64,000 nucleotides of DNA, taken from Prochlorococcus sp. MIT 0603. GTDB lineage: Bacteria > Cyanobacteriota > Cyanobacteriia > PCC-6307 > Cyanobiaceae. Positions 34,129 to 43,748 of the stretch are shown here, piece after piece. The stretch is taken from assembly GCF_000760215.1 (NCBI RefSeq), contig NZ_JNAW01000003.1, positions 1 to 64,000 of the forward strand. Reading direction: 5' to 3'. The translations under genes were made by a program, and so were the position numbers. The notes beneath the pieces are model-generated. The model did no database searches, had not been told where the DNA came from, and saw only the letters and a program-made list of their open reading frames with translations. Position 1 is the stretch's first letter. Each line of letters starts with the position of its first letter.

Positions 34129-34995
34129 GTGGAATGGCTGCCTGCTAATTATGAGAACACTTGGACTCTTGGAGGGCCTGTTTTTCGTAAAGGGATTTGC
34201 TTACACAGTGGTGAAGAGTCTGAGGTAACTCTTCTGCCTTCAGAGGAAATAGGGTTTTATATTTCTTGGGTTAACAGCTCTGATCCCCCTATTAAACTCA
34301 AACCCAATCAAGTTGTTAATAGTCACTTATGCACAGCCCTTGTCCTAGGTGAAAGAAGAGTTTCAACAGTGGAACATCTTCTTGCTGCTTTAGCTGGTTG
34401 TGGTCTTACCCATGTACAAATACTTTTATCTGGAAATGAGATACCGCTTCTAGATGGATCATCTATTGAATGGGTTGAAGGTATTAGGGAAGCTGGAATG
34501 GTTCCATTAAATATTTCAAATACTAATTTTCCTGAAATTAATAAATCTTTTGTAATCAACAAAGGTTCAAGCATAATTACAGCTACACCATCGGATAGTT
34601 TAAATTTAATTGGAATAATAGATTTTCCATACCCTGCAATAGGCAAACAGATATTTTCTTTAGAATTAAACCCAAGATCTTTTTATAAGGAAATTGCACC
34701 TGCAAGAACATTTGGCTTTAAAGATCAAATAGATCATTTAATTAAATCTGGATTAATTAAAGGCGGTGATTTAAATAATTCACTAGTTTGCGATGGCGAA
34801 TCTTGGGTGAACCCTCCTTTAAGATTCAAAGATGAGCCTGTTAGGCATAAGCTATTGGACTTAATAGGAGATTTAGCTCTTATTGGGTTGCCTAAAGCGC
34901 AGGTTTTGGTTTACAGGGGGTCACATGCATTGCATGCCGAACTCGCTAAATCTCTTTCAAGAGAATGCTCTTTAACAAAATATTATTTTGACTAA
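34129..34995 (+). CDS. lpxC: UDP-3-O-acyl-N-acetylglucosamine deacetylase
   Basis: The committed zinc-dependent step of lipid A synthesis. With the GTG at 34129 the protein has 288 residues; the frame is also open to an ATG at 34087 inside bamA, but that would overlap bamA by 41 bases and add residues not seen in the family. Zinc ligand His83 is in [14 protein letters not shown], and the second cluster [13 protein letters not shown] (near 248-260) gives the other His and Asp. [10 protein letters not shown]-type sequence at 108-117 is also typical. Operon order bamA-lpxC-fabZ-lpxA-lpxB. Confidence 0.93.
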   Translation: MEWLPANYENTWTLGGPVFRKGICLHSGEESEVTLLPSEEIGFYISWVNSSDPPIKLKPNQVVNSHLCTALVLGERRVSTVEHLLAALAGCGLTHVQILLSGNEIPLLDGSSIEWVEGIREAGMVPLNISNTNFPEINKSFVINKGSSIITATPSDSLNLIGIIDFPYPAIGKQIFSLELNPRSFYKEIAPARTFGFKDQIDHLIKSGLIKGGDLNNSLVCDGESWVNPPLRFKDEPVRHKLLDLIGDLALIGLPKAQVLVYRGSHALHAELAKSLSRECSLTKYYFD

Positions 34996-35443
34996 TTCTT
35001 CGGATCAAACATTTCTCCTAACTAATGAGGAAATAATGGGACTTTTACCCCATCGTTATCCTTTTGCATTGGTTGACCGTGTAGTGGCCTATGAGCCCGG
35101 CATAAGCGCTACTGGAATTAAGAATGTAACTATTAATGAGCCTCACTTTCAAGGGCATTTCCCTGACAGGCCCTTAATGCCAGGCGTCTTGATTGTTGAG
35201 GCGATGGCTCAAGTTGGAGGACTTATTGTTAAACAGATGCCTAACCTTCCTAAAGGCCTTTTTGTTTTTGCAGGTATAGATGGTGTGAGATTTCGTCGTC
35301 CTGTAGTTCCTGGAGATCAATTAATCATTAATTGCGAATTAATAAGTATAAAAAGGCAGCGCTTTGGCAAGGTAAAAGGAGAAGCCAAAGTGGATGGGAA
35401 TTTAGTTTGCTCAGGTGAATTGATGTTCTCCTTAGTAGATTAA
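34988..35443 (+). CDS. fabZ: 3-hydroxyacyl-ACP dehydratase FabZ
   Basis: A 151-residue hot-dog-fold dehydratase in fatty acid elongation. It contains [20 protein letters not shown] (residues 17-36) and the catalytic [22 protein letters not shown] region with His and Glu (near 55-76). It starts at TTG 34988, overlapping lpxC by eight bases; the next ATG would remove the helix before the PHRYPF motif, so TTG is preferred. The position inside the lipid A operon couples acyl supply to LPS synthesis, as in many Gram-negative bacteria. Confidence 0.94.
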   Translation: MTNSSDQTFLLTNEEIMGLLPHRYPFALVDRVVAYEPGISATGIKNVTINEPHFQGHFPDRPLMPGVLIVEAMAQVGGLIVKQMPNLPKGLFVFAGIDGVRFRRPVVPGDQLIINCELISIKRQRFGKVKGEAKVDGNLVCSGELMFSLVD

Positions 35444-35447
35444 TTCA

Positions 35448-36305
35448 ATGCTGGAAAAGATTGAATCAGCAAATGAGATGATAGAAAACTCATCAACCAA
35501 AATCCATCCATTAGCAGTTGTCAATTCAAAGGCAGAGCTTGGGGAAGGTGTTGTTGTCAGCTCTGGGGCTGTAATAGGGCCCGAAGTGCAAATAGGTTCA
35601 AATACTATTATTGGTCCAAATGTGATTCTTGATGGGAGACTGAAGATTGGCTCGTCAAATAAATTTTTCCCAGGTGCTTGTATAGGCCTAGAGCCACAAG
35701 ATTTGAAATACAAAGGGGCAGCTACTGAGGTAATAATTGGGAATAACAATACTTTTCGCGAATGTGTAACAGTTAATCGTGCTACTAATATTGGAGAACA
35801 AACAAGGATTGGCGATGGATGTCTCTTAATGGCATATACCCATGTCGCTCATGGTTGTGATATTGGAAATGATGTTGTTATTTCTAATAGCGTTCAAATA
35901 GCAGGAGAAGTAGTTATTGGAGATAAAGCTGTTATTGGAGGTTTATTAGGTATACATCAATTTGTTCATATTGGATCTCTAGCAATGGTTGGTGGCATGA
36001 CAAGAGTGGATAGAGATGTTCCGCCTTATTGTTTAGTCGAAGGGCACCCTGGCAGAATGCGTGGGTTAAATCGCGTTGGTATAAAAAGAAGAGGCCTAGA
36101 CAAACAAAATCCTGAGGAATTTAAGCAATTACAAGAGGCTTGGGACCTGATTTATAGATCAGGTCATATTTATAAGAAAGGCTTAGAACTAGTTAGAGCA
36201 AAGCGCCTTCTAAAGGCCACTAATGAACTTTGTGTTTTCCTTGAAGCTTCTATAGGACAAGGTCGAAGAGGCCCTATGCCATATTTGAATTCTGAAAAGA
36301 AATAG
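35448..36305 (+). CDS. lpxA: UDP-N-acetylglucosamine acyltransferase
   Basis: A 285-residue trimeric acyltransferase that starts lipid A synthesis. The left-handed beta helix is visible as hexapeptide repeats through residues 15-195 (VVSSGAVIGPEVQIGSNTII). The catalytic His is in AYTHVAHGCDIGN (near 128-140). Family blocks NSVQIAGEV, GLLGIHQFVHIG and GHPGRMRGLNRVGIKRRG (near 200-217) are present. It is followed three bases later by lpxB. The extra N-terminal residues (MLEKIESANEMIENSS) are variable, and the ATG at codon 8 is an alternative start. Confidence 0.94.
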   Translation: MLEKIESANEMIENSSTKIHPLAVVNSKAELGEGVVVSSGAVIGPEVQIGSNTIIGPNVILDGRLKIGSSNKFFPGACIGLEPQDLKYKGAATEVIIGNNNTFRECVTVNRATNIGEQTRIGDGCLLMAYTHVAHGCDIGNDVVISNSVQIAGEVVIGDKAVIGGLLGIHQFVHIGSLAMVGGMTRVDRDVPPYCLVEGHPGRMRGLNRVGIKRRGLDKQNPEEFKQLQEAWDLIYRSGHIYKKGLELVRAKRLLKATNELCVFLEASIGQGRRGPMPYLNSEKK

Positions 36306-36308
36306 ACC

Positions 36309-37484
36309 ATGCGGCTGCTTATTAGCACTGGAGAGGTGTCTGGGGATTTGCAAGGAAGTTTTCTAGTAAAAGCTTTATTAAATGAGTCAGAAAAAAGATC
36401 TCTCCCCTTAGAAGTCATTGCACTAGGTGGTCCTCGAATGCAAGCTGCAGGTGCAGAACTTTTAGTAAATACATCTTCAATAGGAGCAATTGGTTTTTTA
36501 GAAACCTTGCCTTTTCTAATTCCTACACTGAGGGCACAAAAAACTGCTGACAATTTATTTGTTAATTCCCCACCAGATGTTTTAGTACTAATTGATTACA
36601 TGGGGCCAAATATTAAACTTGGAAATAAAGTACGCAAACTCTTTCCTGATCTACCAATTGTTTATTATATTGCCCCTCAGGAATGGGCTTGGAGGATAGG
36701 GGAAGGAGGCTCGACTGATTTGATTGGTTTTACAAATAAAATACTTGCTATCTTTCAAAAAGAAGCTGATTTTTATGCATCTAAAGGGGGAAGTGTGACG
36801 TGGGTGGGGCACCCAATGCTTGACAACCTTAGAGATTTGCCAACTCGCAATGATGCTTGTAAAAAGCTCAAATTAGACCCTTCTCAAAAGTTCTTATTAG
36901 TTTTACCTGCCTCTAGGTCGCAAGAACTTAAATATATTTTACCCACTCTTCTTAAAGCAGCAGCAATGCTTCAAGAAAAAGATCCTTCGCTATATATTCT
37001 CTTACCTGCTGGACAACAAAGTTTTGAAAGCAAGCTTCAGAGATCCTTAAAGAAGTTTGGCATTAATGGGAAGGTTTTTCCAGCAAAATATACTGAGGAT
37101 TTGAAATCAAGTTTTTTCAAAGTTTCTGAGCTAGCACTTACTAAATCAGGCACTATTAACATGGAGTTAGCTTTACATTCAGTTCCTCAAATTGTTGGTT
37201 ATAAAGTAAGTAAATTGACTGCTCTAGTAGCCAAAAAAATTCTTCAATTTGAAATAGATCATATTTCACCAGTTAACCTTTTGTTAAATGAGAGAGTAGT
37301 TCCAGAACTTGTTCAAAAAGATTTCACTTCAGAAGCAATCTATAACATTGCATCATCCCTATTAAATAACAAATCAGTCCGTTCTCAAATCCTAGATGGT
37401 TATAATAGATTAAAATCAAGCCTTGGCGAACCTGGGGTAACTCAAAGAGCTGCTAAAGAAATTTTAGATTTATTGGAATCATGA
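36309..37484 (+). CDS. lpxB: Lipid-A-disaccharide synthase
   Basis: A 391-residue GT19 glycosyltransferase that joins lipid X to UDP-diacylglucosamine at the inner membrane. Marks are STGEVSGDLQGSFLV (residues 6-20), ALGGPRMQAAGAELL, PIVYYIAPQEWAWRIG (near 116-131), VGHPMLDNL (near 171-179), LLVLPASRSQELKYILP (near 198-214) and the C-terminal TKSGTINMELAL (near 277-288). Length normal. Its last codons overlap msrA by four bases. Confidence 0.95.
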   Translation: MRLLISTGEVSGDLQGSFLVKALLNESEKRSLPLEVIALGGPRMQAAGAELLVNTSSIGAIGFLETLPFLIPTLRAQKTADNLFVNSPPDVLVLIDYMGPNIKLGNKVRKLFPDLPIVYYIAPQEWAWRIGEGGSTDLIGFTNKILAIFQKEADFYASKGGSVTWVGHPMLDNLRDLPTRNDACKKLKLDPSQKFLLVLPASRSQELKYILPTLLKAAAMLQEKDPSLYILLPAGQQSFESKLQRSLKKFGINGKVFPAKYTEDLKSSFFKVSELALTKSGTINMELALHSVPQIVGYKVSKLTALVAKKILQFEIDHISPVNLLLNERVVPELVQKDFTSEAIYNIASSLLNNKSVRSQILDGYNRLKSSLGEPGVTQRAAKEILDLLES

Positions 37485-38116
37485 AAACTAGGAAATTTTT
37501 AAGTAAATTAATCTCCTTATTAATATCTTTTACTTGCCTTTTCTCATTTGCAATCTCGACAAATGCAACTGAGAATACCTCAGTATTAGCTGGGGGTTGT
37601 TTTTGGTGCTTAGAACATGACTTAGAAGATATAGATGGTGTTTTATCTGTTGAGAGTGGTTACTCAGGGGGCAGAATAGAAAACCCTACTTATAAAAATC
37701 ATCAAGGCCATCAAGAAGCTGTAAAAGTTACTTTTGAATCAGCAGAAATAAAATTCGAGGATTTACTAAAAAGTTATTTTAGGAATATAGATCCTTTCGA
37801 TGGGAGGGGTCAATTTTGTGATAGAGGAGATTCTTATCGTCCTGTGATCTTTTACAATGATCTAGAACAGAAGAATATTGCTACCCTTAGTGTTAAAGAA
37901 GCAGCAAAAGAATTATCTGTTAATAGCAATAAGATTGCCGTAAGAATTCAGCCAAAAAATGTATTTTGGTCTGCAGAAGATTATCATCAAGATTATGCTA
38001 AAAAAAATACATTGAAGTATAATTTTTATCGCTATAGCTGTCAAAGAGATCGTCGGTTAGATGAAGTTTGGGGTATTAATGCTCGTAAAGGGGCAGACTG
38101 GGATGAGGGTGCGTAG
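37481..38116 (+). CDS. msrA: Peptide-methionine (S)-S-oxide reductase, exported
   Basis: A 211-residue MsrA, which reduces methionine S-sulfoxide in proteins. The catalytic Cys40 is in GGCFWCLEHDLE with the adjacent Phe-Trp pocket, followed by GYSGGRIENPTY (near 60-71) and FRNIDPFDGRGQFCDRGDSY (near 104-123) with a likely resolving Cys. Residues 1-30 form a signal peptide (hydrophobic LISLLISFTCLFSFAIS), so it probably repairs proteins in the periplasm or thylakoid lumen rather than the cytosol. It overlaps lpxB by four bases and is translated with the lipid A operon. Confidence 0.92.
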   Translation: MKTRKFLSKLISLLISFTCLFSFAISTNATENTSVLAGGCFWCLEHDLEDIDGVLSVESGYSGGRIENPTYKNHQGHQEAVKVTFESAEIKFEDLLKSYFRNIDPFDGRGQFCDRGDSYRPVIFYNDLEQKNIATLSVKEAAKELSVNSNKIAVRIQPKNVFWSAEDYHQDYAKKNTLKYNFYRYSCQRDRRLDEVWGINARKGADWDEGA

Positions 38117-38226
38117 CAAAAGAATCTTAAGAAATAAAAATAAATTAGCTTGTTAAGATATTTGTTATTTTATTTTCACTATTTTCTATACCCGTAATAT
38201 TAAATCAATAACTGGTCAACGGTTAA

Positions 38227-38442
38227 ATGTACTTATTAATTGTTAAAGATTACCTTTCTCACAGGTATATTGGACCTTATTTAACTACTAAAGAAGCTTC
38301 TGAAGATTTACAGCGAATACCTCTAAGCTGTACGAATAAAGCTAAGTGGCAAATTCATAGATTAGAAGATCCAAAGAAGAATTATTTATCTACAAATAAA
38401 TCTTCAACATTAAATGTAAATTTTTTACCAAAGGCCTCTTAA
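38227..38442 (+). CDS. Small hypothetical protein, 71 residues
   Basis: Starts MYLLIVKDYLSHRYIGPYLT and contains KEASEDLQRIPLSC and AKWQIHRLEDP. It has a compact alpha/beta pattern with one Cys and no membrane segment, like many conserved small picocyanobacterial proteins. A GGTT-rich site without clear Shine-Dalgarno precedes the ATG. It is followed by a hairpin terminator shared with pepA. Confidence 0.65.
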   Translation: MYLLIVKDYLSHRYIGPYLTTKEASEDLQRIPLSCTNKAKWQIHRLEDPKKNYLSTNKSSTLNVNFLPKAS

Positions 38443-38448
38443 GGCAAT

Positions 38449-38481
38449 GGCTTTGAAATTTTTTGCTTAAAGCCTTTTTTT
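38449..38481. terminator. Hairpin terminator between convergent genes
   Basis: GGCTTT (38449-38454) and AAAGCC (38469-38474), then seven Ts. It lies just after the 71-residue protein and ends at the pepA stop codon. The stem is short and the loop long, so efficiency is uncertain. Confidence 0.55.
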
Positions 38482-39952
38482 AATTACGGCAAGCCCAATT
38501 AACCAAGGTCCTAACGCCATAGCCAGTAGCACCTGCAGGGTCTGCTCCCCGGTCTTTATCAGTCCAGCATGTGCCTGCGATATCAATATGCGCCCATGCT
38601 ATGTCATCCTGAATGAATTCTTTAAGGAAGAGTGCCGCAGTAATTGATCCTCCAGCACGAGGACCTGTATTTTTAATATCAGCCAGCATAGATTTCAACC
38701 CCTCTTTATATGATTGCTGAAGAGGCATATGCCAAAGTTTTTCTCCACACGCACTAGACGCTTGCTTCAATTCCTCTACTAGATCAGTGTTATTAGACCA
38801 TAAGCCTGCGATTTCTTCTCCAAGAGCAATAACACATGCTCCCGTTAATGTCGCCAAATCAACTATTGAGTCTGGTTTTAATTTGCATGCATAAATCAGA
38901 GCATCTGCAAGAGTTAGCCGTCCTTCTGCATCAGTATTATTTATTTCAATTGTTTTGCCATTAGAAGCAGTAACGATATCCCCAGGATGAACAGCTGATC
39001 CATTGACCATGTTTTCACAAGCTGCAACTATGAAATGTATTTCTGTATTTTCTGGAGCAAGCTCCCCTATAGCACGGGCAGCTCCGATAACAGCAGCGCT
39101 TCCTCCCATGTCATATTTCATCATGTCTATTTGAGCAGCCCCGACTTTAAGGTTGTATCCTCCTGAATCGAAAGTCAATCCCTTCCCTACCATTGCAATC
39201 CGACGTTTAACTTTACCTGCTGGAGTGTAAGTAAGGTGAATAAATTTAGGCTCCAAATCCGACCCCTGAGCAACTGCCAAATAAGATCCCATCCCTAAAT
39301 TCTTACAATCTTTTTTTTCTAGGATCTTATATCCCAATTTAAATTCTCTTGCAACGTCAACAGCCTTTGCTGCCAATGAAGCTGGGGTCAAATCATTGGG
39401 AGGAGCTCCTACAAGTTCCCGAGCTAATTCAACCCCACAACAAATTGGATTAACTTCATTAATGATTTTTTCAACCCCATTAGATAGACCTATTAATTCA
39501 ATTATTTCGGGGAACTTGTTTGGTTTAGGATCACTTTGAAATCTTTGATCTTTGAATGCTGCCAACCTTATTGATTCAGCCACAGCTTTTGCAGCACTAT
39601 TTGAATCAAATGGATCCCAAGGGAAAAAGACTCCAAGCTTTCCTTGGGATCCCGCACTTTCACGAGATGCAAGCGCCGCTCCATCCCTTAGATGATCAAT
39701 TAGAAGTTCTTCAAGTTTTCCAAGGCCAACCAATATTAATTTTTCAGGAGAGCCTCCAATAACCTCTAACTTTACTTTTTCCCCATTCTTCCCAAAAAAG
39801 TTTTTTTCTTCTAAATGATTTGCAAGTGCTTTTGAATCGAAGATGCCCTCTAAAATCTTAAGTTGTTCTTCTATGTTTTCTTCAAGAAGTCCTATGGCCA
39901 GAACTGAACCTGACCAGGACTGCAGACTTTCTTGATTCAGCGAGATTTGCAT
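38480..39952 (-). CDS. pepA: Leucyl aminopeptidase (M17)
   Basis: A 490-residue hexameric, two-metal peptidase of family M17 that cuts N-terminal residues in the cytosol. The catalytic C-terminal domain has VGKGLTFDSGGYNLKVG (near residues 256-272), MKYDMGGSAAVIGAARAIGE (near 279-298) and the signature NTDAEGRLTLADAL (near 338-351). The N-terminal 160 residues are the variable domain. Length normal. Next to it upstream is a GIY-YIG-like gene on the same strand, 37 bases away. Confidence 0.95.
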   Translation of the reverse strand: MQISLNQESLQSWSGSVLAIGLLEENIEEQLKILEGIFDSKALANHLEEKNFFGKNGEKVKLEVIGGSPEKLILVGLGKLEELLIDHLRDGAALASRESAGSQGKLGVFFPWDPFDSNSAAKAVAESIRLAAFKDQRFQSDPKPNKFPEIIELIGLSNGVEKIINEVNPICCGVELARELVGAPPNDLTPASLAAKAVDVAREFKLGYKILEKKDCKNLGMGSYLAVAQGSDLEPKFIHLTYTPAGKVKRRIAMVGKGLTFDSGGYNLKVGAAQIDMMKYDMGGSAAVIGAARAIGELAPENTEIHFIVAACENMVNGSAVHPGDIVTASNGKTIEINNTDAEGRLTLADALIYACKLKPDSIVDLATLTGACVIALGEEIAGLWSNNTDLVEELKQASSACGEKLWHMPLQQSYKEGLKSMLADIKNTGPRAGGSITAALFLKEFIQDDIAWAHIDIAGTCWTDKDRGADPAGATGYGVRTLVNWACRN

Positions 39953-39989
39953 GTGACTTTTAAATTTTCATTGATGCTAACTGTTTTGA

Positions 39990-40592
39990 CTAATTAATAT
40001 CATTAGTAAAAGGTGAGTTCCAAACACCTCTCGTCTCTTTATTAAAAGCGGGGAGCCATTCACGAATCAATTCTTGCTCCAATTTCCTTCTAGGTTTTGT
40101 TTCTTTAGGGACATCCTTCCAAAAACGAATACTTAATTGAATGCCTAATCCAGTCATTTGACATGCTTCAGAATAAGCTTGTAGATACTTCTTACAATCA
40201 TGCTCACCTTTCCATCTTCTTTCTGATGCAACAGTTTCCCCTATATACAGGACAATATGAGAATCAATTCCTTTAGGCCTATCCATAACTATATATATTG
40301 CAGGTCCGTAATGAGGGTTCTGAGGCCATCTCCAGAAATTCAACGGAAAAGGAGTTAACTTTAGAAACTGAGGCTGATTGGCTATTTGATTGGCCTCATC
40401 AACAAAAAAAATAGATTGTTGAAGAGGTTTTTTATTATTGCTTTTTAAAAGAGACTCTTGATAAGAATAAATTCTTTTCTGCCATGTTTGGATTAATTCC
40501 TTCTTGAATGAGAGCCTCTCCTTTATAGAAAGGACATCATCACAATAATGATCTTGATCAAATAACTCCCCCTGACCTTTTGCTAGGTTCAT
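39990..40592 (-). CDS. GIY-YIG nuclease-like protein
   Basis: A 200-residue protein. Residues about 107-135 hold a GIY-YIG-type core: GPAIYIVMD, then SHIVLYIGET followed by RRWKGEH with conserved Arg and His, and later KLEQELIREWLPAFNKE that fits the helix holding the catalytic Glu. The N-terminal 90 residues are polar and unlike known domains. In cyanobacteria such proteins are unassigned; nuclease activity in repair or against invading DNA is possible but inferred. It lies just upstream of pepA on the same strand. Confidence 0.65.
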   Translation of the reverse strand: MNLAKGQGELFDQDHYCDDVLSIKERLSFKKELIQTWQKRIYSYQESLLKSNNKKPLQQSIFFVDEANQIANQPQFLKLTPFPLNFWRWPQNPHYGPAIYIVMDRPKGIDSHIVLYIGETVASERRWKGEHDCKKYLQAYSEACQMTGLGIQLSIRFWKDVPKETKPRRKLEQELIREWLPAFNKETRGVWNSPFTNDIN

Positions 40593-40767
40593 TTCAAGTT
40601 ACGGTTTGGTGTTCCCTACTTTCAAAAAAGAGTGATTTTTTAAATAATTATAATTTATTAGCCATAAGAGTGATTTCTTGCGCTAAATGCTTTCTAGGTT
40701 GGAGAAGGAAGTAATGCTTCCTAAGCTTAAGAGCATAAAAAAATCTTAACTATTGAGGCATGGCCAT

Positions 40768-41094
40768 ATGGCATTTTTTGAATCCGAGATTGTACAGGAA
40801 GAAGCAAAAAGCCTTTTTGAGGACTATCAAAATCTCATGCAGTTAGGAGGAGACTATGGGAAGTTTGATCGAGAAGGCAAAATAATGTTTATAAACAAAA
40901 TGGAATCTTTAATGGAGCGCTATAAGGTTTTCATGAAAAGATTTGAACTTTCTGAAGATTTCCAAGCCAAGATGACAGTAGAGCAATTGAAGACTCAACT
41001 TGGTCAATTTGGAATGACTCCTGAGCAAATGTTTGATCAAATGAATTTAACTTTAAATAGAATGAAGTCTCAAATTGATGACACTCAGAAATAA
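40768..41094 (+). CDS. DUF1825 family protein
   Basis: A 108-residue helical protein specific to cyanobacteria, starting MAFFESEIVQEEAKSLFEDY. The central block MQLGGDYGKFDREGKIMFIN (residues about 24-43) and the C-terminal GQFGMTPEQMFDQMN are typical of DUF1825. A TTG at 40753 would add five residues, but the ATG at 40768 matches the usual start. Function unknown. It is upstream of tyrS, 46 bases away on the same strand. Confidence 0.85.
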   Translation: MAFFESEIVQEEAKSLFEDYQNLMQLGGDYGKFDREGKIMFINKMESLMERYKVFMKRFELSEDFQAKMTVEQLKTQLGQFGMTPEQMFDQMNLTLNRMKSQIDDTQK

Positions 41095-41140
41095 ATAGTG
41101 ATTCACACGATATACGATTGTTTATATATGGAAGGTTGTT

Positions 41141-42394
41141 ATGTCTGAGGAATTCAATTCTCTTCCACAATGGCTTTCAAGAGGGATCGTTGATTTGTTC
41201 CCATTTGATAAGGCCAATAAATCTAATAAAGAACAGGATTTTGAATTACTGCTTTCAGAATCTATCCGCACAAATAAACCATTGAGAATAAAACTTGGGA
41301 TAGATCCAACAGGATTAGATATACATTTGGGGCACAGTATTATTTTTCGGAAGCTAAGAGCATTTCAAGATGCTGGGCATACAGCAATTTTAATAATTGG
41401 TGACTTCACAGCAAGGATTGGTGATCCAACTGGAAAAAGCAAAACTCGTATACAGTTATCTGCTGAAGAAGTAGCTGATAATTCTAAAAATTATCTACAG
41501 CAACTTGGGTTAGGACAAGCTAAAGAAAAATCTCTTTTAGATTTTGAAACTAAAGGACGAATAGAAATTAAACGAAATAGTGAATGGTTTGAAAATTTTG
41601 ACATGTCAAAAATTGTTGACCTGCTTTCCAAGACAACTGTTGGGCAAATGCTAGCCAAAGATGAATTTGCTAAACGCTACACTTCTGGCACGCCAATTGC
41701 TTTGCATGAATTTCTATACCCACTATTGCAAGGGTATGATTCTTTTGCTGTGAATGCAGACATTGAGCTTGGAGGAGTAGACCAAAAATTCAATGTAGCT
41801 ATGGGGAGAGATATACAAAGGCATTTTGGTCAAAACCCTCAATTTGGATTGTTGTTACCAATTCTAGTTGGTCTAGATGGATTTCAGAAAATGAGCAAAA
41901 GCATTGGCAATACTGTTGGTCTTAAGGAAGATCCTCTATCAATGTATTCAAAATTAGAGAAAGTCCCTGATAAACAAGTTGTGGACTATTTGACTTTATT
42001 AACAGATTGTGAGCTCACTAATTCACCCGCAAGCCCTAGAGAATTACAAAAGTATATGGCTTTAAATGTTACTGCCCAGTTTCATGACATGCCCTCTGCA
42101 AAGATTGCACAAACACAGTCGATAAAACTTGTTTCTGGAATAAAAGAGGAAGTAAATGAGATGCCCGAAATATCGATTTCAAAAATAGGTTTTCCTGTAA
42201 AGGCTTTTTATTTACTAAGTGCACTTGGCTTATGCACTAGCAGCAGTGAAGCTAGACGAAAAATCCAAGGTGGTGGAGTTAGAATTAATGGAGAGAAAAT
42301 GTTAAATCCAAATCTTGAATTCTTAAAAAAGGAGGATCTTATAGGAAAAATTCTGCAATTAGGTAAAAAAACTTTCAGGCGCATTTCAAACTAA
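41141..42394 (+). CDS. tyrS: Tyrosyl-tRNA synthetase
   Basis: A 417-residue class I aminoacyl-tRNA synthetase. HIGH-type motif is [19 protein letters not shown] (near residues 67-85), preceded by [19 protein letters not shown] motif is KMSKSIGN (near 250-257). The C-terminal S4 domain ([15 protein letters not shown] near 369-383) binds tRNA. The sequence is of the TyrS2/long cyanobacterial type. It is followed at 11 bases by pyrF. Confidence 0.96.
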   Translation: MSEEFNSLPQWLSRGIVDLFPFDKANKSNKEQDFELLLSESIRTNKPLRIKLGIDPTGLDIHLGHSIIFRKLRAFQDAGHTAILIIGDFTARIGDPTGKSKTRIQLSAEEVADNSKNYLQQLGLGQAKEKSLLDFETKGRIEIKRNSEWFENFDMSKIVDLLSKTTVGQMLAKDEFAKRYTSGTPIALHEFLYPLLQGYDSFAVNADIELGGVDQKFNVAMGRDIQRHFGQNPQFGLLLPILVGLDGFQKMSKSIGNTVGLKEDPLSMYSKLEKVPDKQVVDYLTLLTDCELTNSPASPRELQKYMALNVTAQFHDMPSAKIAQTQSIKLVSGIKEEVNEMPEISISKIGFPVKAFYLLSALGLCTSSSEARRKIQGGGVRINGEKMLNPNLEFLKKEDLIGKILQLGKKTFRRISN

Positions 42395-42405
42395 TCATAT
42401 ATTCA

Positions 42406-43134
42406 ATGATTGCTTCATTCAAACCAGAAGAGAAATTAATTCTTGCTCTAGATAGGTTGAGTGAAGAAGATATGTTGTTATTAATAGAAAAATTACCCAA
42501 TCTAATTTGGGTGAAAGTAGGTCTTGAGTTGTTTACACTTTTAGGGCCAGAAGTTATTGGTAAATTAAGAGGTTTAGGTAAAAAAGTTTTTTTAGATCTT
42601 AAATTTCATGACATCCCAACCACCATGGCAAGGGCTTGTTATCAGGCTGCAAAATCAGGGGCAGAGTTGATAACTGTCCATGCTTGTGCAGGAAAGAAGG
42701 GGCTTGAAGCAGCTAATCAATCAGCTCAAGAGGGTGCAATGGAACTAGGCCTTGAAGCTCCCTGCCTATTGGCAGTTACTGTATTAACAAGTTGGAAATC
42801 ACAAGATTTCATCAATGAACTAGCTATTCACCAACCTTTAGCTGACCGGACACTCTTTTTAGCTGAGCTGGCTTCTGAAGCAGGTATTGGAGGATGTATT
42901 TGTTCTCCAATGGAAGTTAATAAATTACGCAGGATTTTTCCTGAGCCTTTTCAACTTATCACTCCTGGCATTCGGTCCATAGGAGTTGATTTAAATGATC
43001 AAGCAAGAGTAATGACTCCATTAGAAGCATTGAAGGCAGGGTCTTCGAAGTTAGTTATAGGTAGAGAAATCACCAATTCCGAAAACCCATTAGAATCCTT
43101 CAATAGGATTTGTGATCAATTACTAAATAATTAA
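42406..43134 (+). CDS. pyrF: Orotidine 5'-phosphate decarboxylase
   Basis: A 242-residue TIM-barrel enzyme, last step of UMP synthesis. Active-site motif is VFLDLKFHDIPTTM (near residues 59-72) with the Asp-Lys-His-Asp set, then VHACAGKKGLEAAN. The phosphate-binding end ITPGIRSIGVDLNDQARVMT (near 188-207) and LVIGREITNSENP are present. It follows tyrS directly and overlaps the convergent plsY gene by four bases at the stop. Confidence 0.96.
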   Translation: MIASFKPEEKLILALDRLSEEDMLLLIEKLPNLIWVKVGLELFTLLGPEVIGKLRGLGKKVFLDLKFHDIPTTMARACYQAAKSGAELITVHACAGKKGLEAANQSAQEGAMELGLEAPCLLAVTVLTSWKSQDFINELAIHQPLADRTLFLAELASEAGIGGCICSPMEVNKLRRIFPEPFQLITPGIRSIGVDLNDQARVMTPLEALKAGSSKLVIGREITNSENPLESFNRICDQLLNN

Positions 43135-43748
43135 ATTGATTTGCCAATTCTTGGTTCTTTCCCATTTATTAATCTAATTAGATTTGATCGATGCCTCCAT
43201 AAAACTAGTATCATTGCTATCAGGCTGATAGACATATAACCACTAGATAAATCATTATTAAAGTGGAAGAATATTAATATTGGTAGACTTACGGCAGCAC
43301 ATACACTTGATAAGGATACGATTCTAAAAATACTTAACATTAATAGGAATATACCTAAAGAACCAAAGGCAACTTGCCAAGAGATACCAAGAAAAACACC
43401 TAATCCAGTTGCGACTGCTTTCCCACCTTTTCCTTTCAACCAGATTGGCCAAATATGACCTGCTAATACTATAAAACCAGAAGCAACTTGCCAATTTTGG
43501 TCTAATAAAAATGATTTAGCAATTAATATTGCAGCAGTACCTTTAAGTACATCCAAGAGAAAAACAATTAAAGCAGGTCCTTTACCAACATGTCTTAAAA
43601 CATTTGTTGCACCTGTAGAGCCTGAACCAATCTGTCTTAAGTCTAATCCTGAGATCCATTTACCAGCAAGGTAACCACTAGGCAACGAACCTAGTAAATA
43701 ACTTATCACCAAAGTGAATAAAGCAATAAAAATGATTTGAAAGTCCAT
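43131..43748 (-). CDS. plsY: Glycerol-3-phosphate acyltransferase PlsY
   Basis: A 205-residue integral inner-membrane enzyme that transfers an acyl group from acyl-phosphate to glycerol-3-phosphate, the entry into phospholipid synthesis. The three conserved loops are LLGSLPSGYLAGKW (residues 19-32), DLRQIGSGSTGATNVLRHVGK (near 36-56, split around GSGSTGATN) and GHIWPIWLKGKGGKAVATG (near 97-115). Five membrane spans as expected. Its start touches the end of the DUF3086 gene, placing it in one operon with DUF3086, DUF3119 and MlaE-like genes. Confidence 0.95.
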   Translation of the reverse strand: MDFQIIFIALFTLVISYLLGSLPSGYLAGKWISGLDLRQIGSGSTGATNVLRHVGKGPALIVFLLDVLKGTAAILIAKSFLLDQNWQVASGFIVLAGHIWPIWLKGKGGKAVATGLGVFLGISWQVAFGSLGIFLLMLSIFRIVSLSSVCAAVSLPILIFFHFNNDLSSGYMSISLIAMILVLWRHRSNLIRLINGKEPRIGKSI

